Assembly: GCF_900168165.1 (NCBI RefSeq)
Contig: NZ_FUYV01000014.1
Span: 62,001-126,000, forward strand
Source: Alkalitalea saponilacus
GTDB taxonomy: Bacteria > Bacteroidota > Bacteroidia > Bacteroidales > Marinilabiliaceae
DNA: 64,000 nt
Direction of reading: 5' to 3'
The notes beneath the pieces are model-generated. The model searched no databases, had not been told where the DNA came from, and was given only the letters and a program-made list of their open reading frames with translations. Positions 16,821 through 26,616 of this stretch are shown here, piece by piece (within the stretch, counting starts at the first letter, position 1; every line of letters begins with the position of its first letter). The position numbers and the translations under genes were made by a program.

Positions 16821-18491
16821 TTAATACGTAAAACTGCTACCACCAAGAAATTCTCTTAAAATGGATGTTGGTGGAATTCCGTTTGGCTGCATGGGTTTAA
16901 AATAACTGAAAAACTTAAGTAACCGCGTAGCTTCAGAATATTCCGGCTGATTAGGCTGTACCTCAAGTAATATAGGCTCAGCAAAAGGCTTAAGCACGGC
17001 AAACTCATACAATAGTGCCGTGTTAAACATCACATCGGCCTCTTCCTGGTATGGAAAAATATGCTTTTCCTCGCCGCGGCGGACGCTTGCCCATCTTGAA
17101 ATGGTATCCTGTGCTGAATATTTCCGGTATTTGTAATCGCGGACGATTCGTCGGATTAAACGATTGTCAGTTGTTGGAATCCTGGTGTGGTCATCAATAT
17201 TAATGCCAGTTAGAGCTGAAACATAAACCTTATATTTTGCTTCATCGGCAACAGAAGGTGTCAGTGCAGGATTCAGCCCATGAATTCCTTCTATGATCAG
17301 AATATTTTCACTGCCCATTTTCAATTTTTCACCGTTATAAAACCGTTCACCGGTCTCAAAAGAAAAGCGGGGAATCTCAACCTCCTTACCATCTAAAAGA
17401 GCAACCAAGTGCTCATTGAACAATTTCAAATCGATGGCCTCCAAAGCTTCAAAATCAAAGTCTCCATTTTCATCAAGAGGAGTATTATCCCGATTAACGA
17501 AATAATTATCCAGTGAAAGATTTAAAGGTTTAATTCCGGCAACAAGCAGCTGTACTGCCAAACGCTTTCCGAATGTGGTTTTACCACTTGAGGAGGGGCC
17601 ACTGATCAAAACTATTTTAATCTTATTTTTTCGTGCTGCAATGCGATCGGCAATTTGGGAGATTTTCTTTTCATGAAGCGCCTCTGTCACTTTTATAAGA
17701 GTTTCAGATTTTCCATTGCCGGCAGCCTTATTCAGATCACTAATTTTAGTAACATTCAAAATTTTGTTCCATTGGCTAAACTCCCGGAAAATCTCAAACA
17801 GTTTATTTTGAATTATTAAATCCTCAACAGTATCGGGTTTCGAGGCCTTAGGTAAGCGAAGCAACATCCCGTTGTAGTATTTGTTCAGGTCGAATACGGG
17901 TAAATACCCTGTTGATGGAACCATAAAACCGTAAAAAACACCAATGTGCTTCCCCATCTTATAGTATGAAGTATAGTTTTGACCACGATGCTTAATGAGG
18001 TCAATTTTATCGCATAGACTGTGCGCATCAAAGAGCTTGATAACCTCATCAGTCTCCTCCTTATACTTTTCAATCGGGATGTCTTTGGCCACAATTTCCC
18101 GCATTTTTTCAGCCAAATCAATGGTCATTTGGACAGTCAATTCACGCTCCAAATTATCAAGTTCACAATAAAACCCTTTACTCACCGAATGCTCGATACG
18201 CAACCTTGCTCCCGGGAGCATTTCCTGAACTGCGGCATAAAGTACAAAAGAGAGACTTCGGATATACATCCTCATCCCATCCACATGAGTCACATCTATA
18301 AAACGAACTGTTTTGGGTTGAAAAAACTCATAACCTGCATTACGCAGACGGTTGTTTACCATCGCACCCAAAATGGGATTTGATAAATTCACATCAAGCT
18401 TTTCAGCAGCTTCAAGCAAAGTGGTGCCTCTTGGCACCACGATTACCTTATCATTATTTAAACACTTAATCTTTATCTCTTTTTTATTCAT
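16821..18491 (-). CDS. Nucleoside kinase with TGS and ThrRS-like domains
   Basis: A 556-residue fusion typical of Bacteroidota and some Firmicutes: an N-terminal TGS domain (about 1-60, VVPRGTTLLEAAEKL), a threonyl-tRNA synthetase editing-like second domain (about 95-230, with GFYCELDN), and a uridine kinase/phosphoribulokinase P-loop domain from about 285 (LISGPSSSGKTTFGKRL). SLDNYFVNRD and IIEGIHGLNP are the uridine-kinase motifs. The kinase part would phosphorylate uridine or cytidine for salvage; the role of the synthetase-like part is not known. It lies 64 bases after the antiporter gene start region and is probably independent of it. Confidence 0.9.
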   Translation of the reverse strand: MNKKEIKIKCLNNDKVIVVPRGTTLLEAAEKLDVNLSNPILGAMVNNRLRNAGYEFFQPKTVRFIDVTHVDGMRMYIRSLSFVLYAAVQEMLPGARLRIEHSVSKGFYCELDNLERELTVQMTIDLAEKMREIVAKDIPIEKYKEETDEVIKLFDAHSLCDKIDLIKHRGQNYTSYYKMGKHIGVFYGFMVPSTGYLPVFDLNKYYNGMLLRLPKASKPDTVEDLIIQNKLFEIFREFSQWNKILNVTKISDLNKAAGNGKSETLIKVTEALHEKKISQIADRIAARKNKIKIVLISGPSSSGKTTFGKRLAVQLLVAGIKPLNLSLDNYFVNRDNTPLDENGDFDFEALEAIDLKLFNEHLVALLDGKEVEIPRFSFETGERFYNGEKLKMGSENILIIEGIHGLNPALTPSVADEAKYKVYVSALTGINIDDHTRIPTTDNRLIRRIVRDYKYRKYSAQDTISRWASVRRGEEKHIFPYQEEADVMFNTALLYEFAVLKPFAEPILLEVQPNQPEYSEATRLLKFFSYFKPMQPNGIPPTSILREFLGGSSFTY

Positions 18492-18555
18492 AGTCTGTAT
18501 CGCTTTATTTGATATTGATCAATCAGATCATTTATAAACTTCTTCAAAAAAAATG

Positions 18556-20208
18556 CTATATAAGTTTCTTAAGATAATCCTGATAAAAATTATTGGCAGC
18601 CATGTAATGAGGACGTAGTATCTGCTCGGCACCGCATACACTCAGCAATTTATAACTTTCGTCACTGGCAGCAGTTAAATAAACTCTCCCTTCGAATTTT
18701 TCATGCCTTAATGATTTCATCAGTTGAACTGAATGTTGATAATCGGCTACCGAACTAACAATAATACGTGCTTGTTTATGTGGAATCTGTTGCAGCAAAT
18801 CAGGGTCTTCCATATCCCCATAGATGATATCACGACCTCTTTTCTGCTCCCTTTTTACCACCTCGGGATCAAAATCGACAACCAGATAATTAAACTCCGG
18901 GTGTTCATCAAGATTCTCCGCAAGTTTCTTACCAAAACGCCCCAACCCGATAAGAATTAAATCGTATTTCTTTTGCATTGAAGAAATCTCTTCATTTTCC
19001 CGAAACGGATTACTTCTCTCAAAGATGCTTAATATGGGTGAAATAAAACCATATATTTGATGGGAATATAATATTAAATAGGTTGATAAACCTATGGTTA
19101 TCAACCCTACCAAAGTAATTAGTCCAACAATTTCTTCGGTAATATGTCCCACATATAGCCCCAATCCGGCGAAAATCAGCGAAAATTCGCTGATTTGAGC
19201 CACTGTCAATCCGGCCAAAAAGGATGTACGTTTGCGGTACCCCATAATCCCCATAATAATAAGAACAATGATGGGATTGCCTACCAATACAAACACTGAA
19301 AAAATCAGAGCCGGAGAAATCTGGCTGCTGATGACCGACATATCCAGTTCCAAACCCAATAGGACAAAAAAGAATAGCAGCAGAAAGTCCCGAAGACTTA
19401 CCAGCCGACTGCTGATAACATCCTTAAACGGTGACGAAGCCAAACTCACGCCTGCCAAAAAAGCTCCAACCTCTCCGCTGAAGCCAATTAACTCACCTGC
19501 TGTAGTAAAAGCAACAGCCCACGCAATGGCAAAAAGAGTAAGTAATTCCTGTGATTTGGCAAGAAATGCACTTAACCATGGAATAATCCATTTCATGGCT
19601 ACAACGGTAACGACCAACAGGCCAATACCGGAAAAAAATGTTCTTATAACATCTTTTGTAAGGGAAGCCTCCTCACTCCTGCCCATTGCCGAAAGTATAA
19701 TCATAACCAGAATAACGACGATGTCCTGAACAATGAGAAAACCTATGGCTATTTGTCCGTGTAATGAATCAATCTCCTTTTTGTCAGACAGCAGTTTAAC
19801 AATGATTATTGTACTGGAGAAAGTAAGTGCTACCGCGATATAAAAGCTGTGCAAAGAGGAAAAGCCCAATGCAAGCCCTATGAAATACCCAAAAAGAGAA
19901 GTAAATAAAACCTGTCCCATTCCTGTAAGCAAGGCCACTTTACCAACAGATTTTATAATGCGAAGGTCAAGTTTTAGCCCCACGATAAACAGAAGAACTG
20001 CAATACCAATTTCCGCCAACAGATTAATATTCTCCTTCGAAGAGACAATGTCAAGAGCGGATGGGCCAACGATTATTCCAAGCGCTATAAACACAACAAT
20101 TAAAGGCTGTTTAAGTAGCTGGCCTAATGCTCCGAGCAATGCCGCCAAAGCCAATATTATTGCAAACTCATAAAATGGGTTTTCAGAAATCAATGAAATC
20201 CAATCCAT
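18556..20208 (-). CDS. CPA2 cation:proton antiporter with TrkA-N domain
   Basis: A 550-residue KefB/KefC-like protein. Residues 1-385 contain about 12-13 hydrophobic helices with family patterns (IVGPSALDIV, FSSTIIIVKLLSDKKEID, GEVGAFLAGVSLA, SEFSLIFAGLG). A cytoplasmic Rossmann RCK/TrkA-N domain follows from about 415 (LILIGLGRFGKKLAENL), binding NAD or a nucleotide. It probably exchanges K+ or Na+ for protons under nucleotide control. There is no TrkA-C domain after the Rossmann unit. It is 81 bases downstream of uvrA. Confidence 0.9.
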   Translation of the reverse strand: MDWISLISENPFYEFAIILALAALLGALGQLLKQPLIVVFIALGIIVGPSALDIVSSKENINLLAEIGIAVLLFIVGLKLDLRIIKSVGKVALLTGMGQVLFTSLFGYFIGLALGFSSLHSFYIAVALTFSSTIIIVKLLSDKKEIDSLHGQIAIGFLIVQDIVVILVMIILSAMGRSEEASLTKDVIRTFFSGIGLLVVTVVAMKWIIPWLSAFLAKSQELLTLFAIAWAVAFTTAGELIGFSGEVGAFLAGVSLASSPFKDVISSRLVSLRDFLLLFFFVLLGLELDMSVISSQISPALIFSVFVLVGNPIIVLIIMGIMGYRKRTSFLAGLTVAQISEFSLIFAGLGLYVGHITEEIVGLITLVGLITIGLSTYLILYSHQIYGFISPILSIFERSNPFRENEEISSMQKKYDLILIGLGRFGKKLAENLDEHPEFNYLVVDFDPEVVKREQKRGRDIIYGDMEDPDLLQQIPHKQARIIVSSVADYQHSVQLMKSLRHEKFEGRVYLTAASDESYKLLSVCGAEQILRPHYMAANNFYQDYLKKLI

Positions 20209-20289
20209 CCGATAATAATTAGTTTATGTCGTTCATGGGATAGTAACACCTCAAATTACCGATTTGAAGCCAATTCTCCAAAACCAAAC

Positions 20290-23169
20290 CTATCTTTTTT
20301 TCTGAAGTTGAAATTCCGGCTCCTGAAGCAGGAACTCTCCCGTATAGCTGTTTTTGATCTTGATAAGTTCTTCCGGAGTTCCGCTAAAAAGGAGTTCCCC
20401 GCCCATACTTCCACCTTCCGGGCCAATATCTATGATGTGATCTGCTGCTTTTACCACATCCATGTTGTGTTCAATAACGATAACGGTATTCCCTCTGTCC
20501 ACCAACTGATTGAGTACATCCAGCAGAACCCTGATGTCCTCAAAATGAAGACCGGTGGTTGGTTCGTCAAGTATGTAAATGGTTTTTCCTGTATCCTTTT
20601 TTGCCAGTTCCGATGAGAGCTTAACCCGCTGAGATTCGCCACCGGACAGTGTTGTGGAGGATTGCCCCAGCTTAATGTATCCCAGCCCAACCTTTTGCAG
20701 CATCTTAACTTTATTTTGTAAGGATGGGATATTTTCGAAGAACTCCACTGCCTGGTTGATGGTCAAATTCAACACATCGCTGATGGATTTTCCCTTAAAA
20801 CGAATCTCCAGAGTTTCTCGATTGTAGCGTTTCCCGCTACAATCGGGACACTCCACCATCACATCGGGCAGAAAATTCATCTCAATCACCTGAACCCCTC
20901 CACCTTTGCATGTTTCGCATCGTCCCCCTGCCACATTAAACGAAAAACGACCCGGTTTATAAGCTCTTATTTTTGCTTCGGGTAAATCCGCAAATAGTTT
21001 TCTGATTTCATCAAAAATCTTTGTATAAGTTGCCGGATTGGATCTTGGCGTTCTGCCAAGCGGCGACTGATCAACATCCACAACTTTATCCACATGCTCA
21101 AGCCCTTTAACCGACTGAAAAGTCAAAGGTTCCTTAACGCCATTGTAAACGTGCTTATTAAGAATAGGATAAAGCGTTTCGTTTACCAAAGTGGATTTGC
21201 CGCTTCCGGACACCCCCGTCACGCATATAAACTTCCCCAAAGGAAAAGCAACATCAATATTCTTAAGATTATTACCTGTTGCTCCTTTTATGACAACAGA
21301 TTTCCCATTGCCTTCTCTCCTATTTGAAGGCATCAGGATGCTTTTTCGTCCTGTGAGGAAATCGGCAGTCAGCGATTTGGAATTAAGAATCTGCAATGGC
21401 GTTCCCTGTGCCACGACTTCGCCGCCAAAACGTCCGGCTCGCGGCCCCATATCAATCACATGGTCAGCAGCCATCATCATATCCCGGTCGTGCTCCACCA
21501 CCAAAACGGAGTTTCCGGTATCGCGCAATTGTTTAAGCGAATCTATCAGCCTGTGGTTATCACGTTGATGAAGCCCAATGGATGGTTCATCAAGTATATA
21601 AAGAACATTTACCAATTGAGACCCAATTTGCGTGGCCAGACGGATGCGCTGACTCTCTCCACCAGAAAGCGTCATGGCTCCTCTGTCCAGTGCGAGATAA
21701 TCCAATCCCACATCCACCATAAAACCAAGCCGTGAGCGAATCTCCTTTAAAATTTCTGTTGCAATAAGCTTTTGTTTGGATGATAATCTCTCCTCAAGAT
21801 TATTGAACCACTCTTTTAATAGTGAGAGATCCATTTGCGAAAGTTCGGCAATATTTTTACCATCAATCCGGAAGTGCAAAGCCTCTTTATTCAATCGCAA
21901 TCCATTGCATTCAGGACATTTTTTATGAGCAATGTATTGGTTTGCCCAGCGTTTGGCTTTGGCAGAATTATCGTTTGATTGTTGTTCAAGAATGTATTTA
22001 ATAACCCCGTCGAAACTCAGAAAATAGTTAGAAGTGGTTCCAAGTGGAGTGTTCTTTAGTGTTAGCGGTTCGTTTGTTCCGTAGAGAATGGCTTCCAGGC
22101 CATCTTCCGGTATGTTTTCAATGGATGTTTTAAGGGTAAAGTCATATTTTTCGGCTATGGCCTCCAATTGCCAGAATATTAAAGAGTTTCTGTATTTACC
22201 CAATGCGTCAATTCCTCCACGATAGATACTCAATTTGGGGTCGGGAATGATTTTCTGCATATCTGCTTCATCCACCATGCCCAATCCTTTACATTTTGAA
22301 CAGGCTCCTTGCGGGGAATTGAAGGAGAACGAGTGCGGTGCAGGCTCGTTATAAGCGATCCCGGTAACAGGACACATCAATAATCGGCTGAAATAACGGG
22401 GCTCCTCCCCGTCTTTCTCTACCACCATCATGGTATTACGACCTTGTTTCATGGCCAGTTTTACCGATTCTTCCAGGCGCTTGCGGTCTTTCGGCTCAAC
22501 CCTGAGCTTATCCACAACCACTTCTATGAAGTGGTTTTTGTAGCGATCAACCTTCATTCCATGGCGAATCTCTTTGATTTCGCCATCGACTCTAACGTGC
22601 AGAAAACCTTTTTTCCGAATCTGCTCAAACAGCTCTTTGTAATGCCCCTTGCGGCCTTTCACCATGGGTGAAAGGATGTAAACATTTTTCCCTTCAAACT
22701 TTGATAATATTAAATCAAGAATTTGCTGATCGGTGTATTTCACCATTTTCTCTCCCGATAAATGCGAAAAAGCCTCCCCTGCCCTGGCATACAAAAGCCT
22801 AAGGAAATCATAGATTTCCGTTATGGTGCCGACGGTGGAGCGTGGATTTTTACCTGTGGTTTTTTGTTCAATGGAGATTACCGGACTCAAACCGGTAATT
22901 TTATCCACATCCGGCCTTTCCATGCCACCAAGAAACTGGCGTGCATAGGCCGAAAAGGTTTCGATGTAGCGACGCTGACCTTCTGCATATATGGTATCAA
23001 ATGCAAGGGATGATTTACCGCTTCCACTTAAACCGGTAATTACGACCAGTTCGTTGCGTGGAATTGAAACATCTATATTTTTGAGATTGTGCACCCTGGC
23101 ACCTAATACATCTATTCTATCAGCGTCGGGTACAACTGTTTGAGATACTGCAGATCCGTCCTTTTGCAT
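20290..23169 (-). CDS. uvrA: Excinuclease ABC subunit A
   Basis: A 959-residue nucleotide excision repair ATPase that scans DNA with UvrB. It has two ABC units: Walker A GLSGSGKSSLAFDT and [15 protein letters not shown], signature motifs LSGGESQRIRLATQ and LSGGESQRVKLSS, and Walker B ILDEPSIGLH and ILDEPTTGLH. The C-terminal zinc module CETCKGGG with CPDCSGKRYN is intact. In the N-terminal zinc module one position is CPVT where many UvrA proteins have CPxC, with CSKC intact; I believe this occurs in other Bacteroidota. The ATG at 23169 is preferred to the TTG at 23193. Confidence 0.95.
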   Translation of the reverse strand: MQKDGSAVSQTVVPDADRIDVLGARVHNLKNIDVSIPRNELVVITGLSGSGKSSLAFDTIYAEGQRRYIETFSAYARQFLGGMERPDVDKITGLSPVISIEQKTTGKNPRSTVGTITEIYDFLRLLYARAGEAFSHLSGEKMVKYTDQQILDLILSKFEGKNVYILSPMVKGRKGHYKELFEQIRKKGFLHVRVDGEIKEIRHGMKVDRYKNHFIEVVVDKLRVEPKDRKRLEESVKLAMKQGRNTMMVVEKDGEEPRYFSRLLMCPVTGIAYNEPAPHSFSFNSPQGACSKCKGLGMVDEADMQKIIPDPKLSIYRGGIDALGKYRNSLIFWQLEAIAEKYDFTLKTSIENIPEDGLEAILYGTNEPLTLKNTPLGTTSNYFLSFDGVIKYILEQQSNDNSAKAKRWANQYIAHKKCPECNGLRLNKEALHFRIDGKNIAELSQMDLSLLKEWFNNLEERLSSKQKLIATEILKEIRSRLGFMVDVGLDYLALDRGAMTLSGGESQRIRLATQIGSQLVNVLYILDEPSIGLHQRDNHRLIDSLKQLRDTGNSVLVVEHDRDMMMAADHVIDMGPRAGRFGGEVVAQGTPLQILNSKSLTADFLTGRKSILMPSNRREGNGKSVVIKGATGNNLKNIDVAFPLGKFICVTGVSGSGKSTLVNETLYPILNKHVYNGVKEPLTFQSVKGLEHVDKVVDVDQSPLGRTPRSNPATYTKIFDEIRKLFADLPEAKIRAYKPGRFSFNVAGGRCETCKGGGVQVIEMNFLPDVMVECPDCSGKRYNRETLEIRFKGKSISDVLNLTINQAVEFFENIPSLQNKVKMLQKVGLGYIKLGQSSTTLSGGESQRVKLSSELAKKDTGKTIYILDEPTTGLHFEDIRVLLDVLNQLVDRGNTVIVIEHNMDVVKAADHIIDIGPEGGSMGGELLFSGTPEELIKIKNSYTGEFLLQEPEFQLQKKR

Positions 23170-23278
23170 ATTTTGTTCGTCTAAAAAAATCAATCTGCAA
23201 AGATAAGGATTTTAAAGCGTTTTTTGTTTTATGTGAAAGTGTTTTATGGAAGAACAAGAATAATAATGATGCCCACAC

Positions 23279-24208
23279 TTATGCCCAAATTCGCGTATTC
23301 AAATCTAAATCTTTTACGATGCCTGTTAAGAGATCAAGATAAATGTAATCATGCTCTATAAACTGTCTATCATTTATTGGACTTAGGATTCTTGGTTCAA
23401 AAAGATTAACGCCAGAAGGGATTGCCACATAAACATAATTATCTATAAAAGAGAAAGAGACAGGGGTGTTAAGTTTTTTCTTATAGTGCAACATTCTTTC
23501 CATAAGTGCGGGAGTAAGCTTATAGCGTGCATCAATTTGATCTTCTCCAATTACCAGAAACTTGTTATTAAACTCAATATTTTCCAGCTTGATATAAGCA
23601 GCATTATCCATCGCCTTAAATAAATTTAATCGAGCCTTTCTAAATAATGTTCTTTCACGGCGATTTATCACAACTGTTTTTGTACTAAATTTCTTATTGA
23701 ACATTACAGCGACAAAAACACCTTTAAAAATTGGACTTTGATCGTTTAAATTATATGCCTTAATTTCTGAAAAACATACATCAATATTGTTCACTTTACA
23801 ACTAACAAAGTCTTCACCAGAATGCCAATACACATATTTTCTAAAGAGCAGGCTTTTTCGAAGAAGGTTAATATTTACTCTCTGATTTGGAACATACCTT
23901 AAATCATCATAAAAGTATTCCAATAATCTCAATACTATCTCATTTTTAAATCTGGGTCGCAATTCCTTTACTGCTGCATCCATGTCTTCAATATAAAGCC
24001 TGATAAATAGAACTGGCAATGTTAAAAAGAAGATAAATAAATATATTTCACACAATAACCCAATTATAAAAAGACCAATTGATACAATACTCAAAATTAT
24101 AAATAACCGATATTTTTTAAATCTTTTTTTTCTTACCTCCTCTAATGAATCCAATACAGGAACAAGCGTCTCGTAAATCTCATCAAAGGTTTTCTTTCTC
24201 GGCTGCAT
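23279..24208 (-). CDS. DUF3137-type membrane protein
   Basis: A 309-residue protein matching the DUF3137 family by layout: an N-terminal cytoplasmic helix, two adjacent transmembrane helices at about 31-77, and a large soluble domain. That domain carries features such as YWHSGEDFVSCKVNNIDVCFSE-type segments, FKGVFVAVMFNKKF and ENIEFNNKFLVIGEDQIDARY. The C-terminus ends in a beta-rich segment. The function is unknown. It is probably transcribed alone, 109 bases from uvrA and 131 from the transglycosylase. Confidence 0.75.
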   Translation of the reverse strand: MQPRKKTFDEIYETLVPVLDSLEEVRKKRFKKYRLFIILSIVSIGLFIIGLLCEIYLFIFFLTLPVLFIRLYIEDMDAAVKELRPRFKNEIVLRLLEYFYDDLRYVPNQRVNINLLRKSLLFRKYVYWHSGEDFVSCKVNNIDVCFSEIKAYNLNDQSPIFKGVFVAVMFNKKFSTKTVVINRRERTLFRKARLNLFKAMDNAAYIKLENIEFNNKFLVIGEDQIDARYKLTPALMERMLHYKKKLNTPVSFSFIDNYVYVAIPSGVNLFEPRILSPINDRQFIEHDYIYLDLLTGIVKDLDLNTRIWA

Positions 24209-24339
24209 ATTTTGGGTTATTAAGGTTTTCAGGGATATCGGGAAAATAAGAGGATTAATTATTGCGAATAATCATTGGCATCAGCATCGCTATAAAGGGC
24301 GAGCCTGCATCAATAAACATACCTGCACCCAGAGAAAGT

Positions 24340-25317
24340 TTACTCCTCCAAAACTCCAAAAATAAATGCACCCGGCTTTGGAAGTTTTAGTGTATATTTT
24401 TTGCCTGAACTGTTGGTGAGAAAAGTCTCTCTTAACCAGGGGTTTAAATCTTTAAGTTCTTTATATGTGGTATTATGTTCTTTGGCAAAATCGGCAAAAT
24501 CGGCGATTGCTCCATTCACTTCAAAGTCATAAGTCTCAATGGGATAATATAAATCATCTTCACCCAAATGAAAACCAAACTCGTGTGGTTTTGACAAAAT
24601 CTCTTTAATGGCAAGAATCCGAAAAACGTAGCGGGCTGTTTCTTCAACCAGTAAAAGATCATAATAACAATCGGCTTTTTGGCGAGTCATTTGTCTGGTG
24701 ATTCCACGGTTTCCGGCATTGTAAGCTGCTGCCGCCAGTGTCCATGAATCAAATCGCTTATAGGAATCTTTCAAGTACCGTGCAGCAGCAACAGTGCTTT
24801 TTTCAAGATGATAACGCTCATCCACTTCCCGGTTTACTTCCAGCCCGTAATCACGGGCTGTGCCGGCCAAAAACTGCCAAATACCCACTGCGCCGGCAGG
24901 AGATACAGCACGCTCAAGAAAGCCACTCTCTATTAACGCCAGGTATTTAAAATCATCGGGCACACCTTCCGCTTCGAGTATTGGTTCGATGACCGGGAAA
25001 TAGCGGTTGGCTCTTTTAATTAATAGCAATGTTTGCGATTGCCAATAGGTATTCACAAGCAACTCCCTGTCGTAACTCTCTCTTACGTAAGAGCGTTCCA
25101 AAGGAACGCGCTCTCCTGCAAGATAGAGGGAGTCCGGAATGGGCAAAGCATGAATACTGTAGTTCTGTTTAAAAAGACTCAGTTCAACATCATCTCCAAT
25201 TGGCATATTAACCGGAGGCGAGGACTGAACAAAAAGATTAAAGACTAAAACTATGGCAATCACTGATGTGGAAACGGATAGAACCTTCAGCACCGGAAAC
25301 TCAATTCTCTTACTCAT
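24340..25317 (-). CDS. Membrane-anchored lytic transglycosylase with LysM
   Basis: A 325-residue peptidoglycan lytic transglycosylase of the MltD/SLT type. A basic N-terminus and hydrophobic segment (about 8-30) act as anchor or signal. The SLT domain (about 100-235) has catalytic Glu in LALIESGFLERAVSPAGAVG, followed by GIWQFLAGTARDYGLEV and AAAAYNAGNRG. A degenerate LysM-like part at the C-terminus (FAKEHNTTYKELKDLNPWL) would bind glycan. The ATG at 25317 is preferred to an upstream start that adds MCLEIIGFIYC. It is divergent from rluF. Confidence 0.88.
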   Translation of the reverse strand: MSKRIEFPVLKVLSVSTSVIAIVLVFNLFVQSSPPVNMPIGDDVELSLFKQNYSIHALPIPDSLYLAGERVPLERSYVRESYDRELLVNTYWQSQTLLLIKRANRYFPVIEPILEAEGVPDDFKYLALIESGFLERAVSPAGAVGIWQFLAGTARDYGLEVNREVDERYHLEKSTVAAARYLKDSYKRFDSWTLAAAAYNAGNRGITRQMTRQKADCYYDLLLVEETARYVFRILAIKEILSKPHEFGFHLGEDDLYYPIETYDFEVNGAIADFADFAKEHNTTYKELKDLNPWLRETFLTNSSGKKYTLKLPKPGAFIFGVLEE

Positions 25318-25563
25318 ACAATAAATAAATCCAATAATTTCTAAACACAATTCTTATCTCTCAATAACTTTAATTGGTACGCCAGGATAACAAGGAGGTT
25401 ACAAAAAAAGAAGTAATTCGATTTTTGGCTATATCACTATCATTTGCAAACCAACCCAAAGCTACAGGAAAATTAGTAATTTTGCCAAATATTCAGACAA
25501 AAGAATTTTAAGTATATTTTTGCCTTTGACAAACTCGGCTCAACAACTTGTAAATAAACATAA

Positions 25564-26310
25564 ATGTCAATTTTGGAACCAGTAAGAATAAATAAATATC
25601 TGAGCGAAACAGGCTTTTGTTCCCGACGGAAAGCCGATGAACTTATTGAAGCAGGAAGAATAACCATAAACGGGAAAGTTCCGGAAAAGGGAACCAAAGT
25701 TAACCCCGGTGATGAAGTGAGGGTTAATGGCAAACTTATCACCGATTCGGGAAAGAAGCATGTGTATATTGCATTTAATAAACCCATAGGAATTGTCTGC
25801 ACCACCGATACAAAGCGAGAAAAAAACAACATAGTCGATTTCATTAAGCATCCGCAAAGGATTTTCCCCATCGGACGGCTTGATAAACCCAGCCAGGGCC
25901 TAATTCTTTTAACGAGCGATGGCGATATTGTAAACAAAATATTGCGTGCCCGCAATAATCACGAGAAAGAATACGTTGTTACAGTTAATAAGCCCATAAC
26001 CAGGGAGTTTTTAAGACGAATGAGCGAAGGTGTGCCTATTTTGGATACCATAACACGAAAGTGTTATGTAGAGCAAATTAATTCTCAATCGTTTAAAATC
26101 ATCCTTACCCAGGGGCTAAACCGGCAAATCAGAAGAATGTGCGAATACTTAGGTTACAATGTAACTGCGCTGAAAAGAGTAAGAATTATGAACATTCAAC
26201 TGGATTTACCTGTGGGAAAATGGAGAAACCTGACTACAAAGGAGCTGAACGAGCTGAACAGACTCGTTTCAGACTCATCAAAAACTCATGGAAATCGATC
26301 ATCAGAATAG
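25564..26310 (+). CDS. rluF: RluF/RluB-type pseudouridine synthase
   Basis: A 248-residue RsuA/RluB/E/F family enzyme. An S4 RNA-binding domain (about 6-60, [21 protein letters not shown]) precedes the catalytic domain. The catalytic Asp is in [20 protein letters not shown], and [19 protein letters not shown]-type residues form the family's second motif. Length and the [10 protein letters not shown] variant favour RluF, which modifies U2604 of E. coli 23S rRNA. It ends one base before the repeat copy at 26312. Confidence 0.9.
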   Translation: MSILEPVRINKYLSETGFCSRRKADELIEAGRITINGKVPEKGTKVNPGDEVRVNGKLITDSGKKHVYIAFNKPIGIVCTTDTKREKNNIVDFIKHPQRIFPIGRLDKPSQGLILLTSDGDIVNKILRARNNHEKEYVVTVNKPITREFLRRMSEGVPILDTITRKCYVEQINSQSFKIILTQGLNRQIRRMCEYLGYNVTALKRVRIMNIQLDLPVGKWRNLTTKELNELNRLVSDSSKTHGNRSSE

Positions 26311-26311
26311 T

Positions 26312-26511
26312 TTAAGAGACTGATTAAATTTATATTGAATTGATAAAAAAGATCTCTAGATAATAGATTTTTAGACCGATAGACAAGACAAAATAGAGAC
26401 CAAGTTGTGTCTAATCATCTTTCTAATCTATTCTATCTGTCTAAATTCAATAGATCTATCATCTATTGAATTCTAAAGAAACAAAATTTAAACAGTTACA
26501 AAATCTAATGA
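26312..26511 (+). repeat. Dispersed repeat, copy 1 (upstream of the DUF4861 gene)
   Basis: This stretch, beginning TTAAGAGACTG right after the rluF stop, aligns with the reverse complement of 27889-28119. Shared blocks in the same order are TTAAGAGACTG, CGATAGACA, TCTAATCATCT, TCTATCTGTCTA and AAATTTAAACAG. Copy 1 has no recognisable terminal repeat at its right end, and lacks the CCCGAT hairpins found in copy 2. No coding frame is present. Confidence 0.65.
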
Positions 26512-26616
26512 TAAAAAAAGCAGTCAACTTGCGGAGTCAACCATGATAAAGCGACTACTTATCATGCTAAGAACCAAATATAGATTGAATCATAATCATC
26601 ACTAAATTATCCAACT
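26512..26616 (+). promoter_or_regulatory. Leader region of the DUF4861 gene
   Basis: The 105 bases before the DUF4861 start hold a hairpin, CATGATAA (26542-26549) with TTATCATG (26559-26566), and a direct repeat AGTCAAC. No clear Bacteroidota -33/-7 promoter pair was found. The hairpin could act in the mRNA leader or be part of the repeat's remains. Confidence 0.3.

Noticed and set aside
19232-19729. 165-residue plus-strand reading frame
   Set aside because: Antisense to the well-supported antiporter gene; Thr/Ser/Asn-rich composition reflects reverse-complemented membrane codons.
20290-23169. Altered N-terminal zinc site of UvrA (CPVT) as a defect
   Set aside because: As far as I recall, the same change is present in other Bacteroidota UvrA proteins, so it looks lineage-typical.
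25473-25955. 160-residue minus-strand reading frame
   Set aside because: Antisense to the start and first half of rluF; no start signal or recognisable domain.
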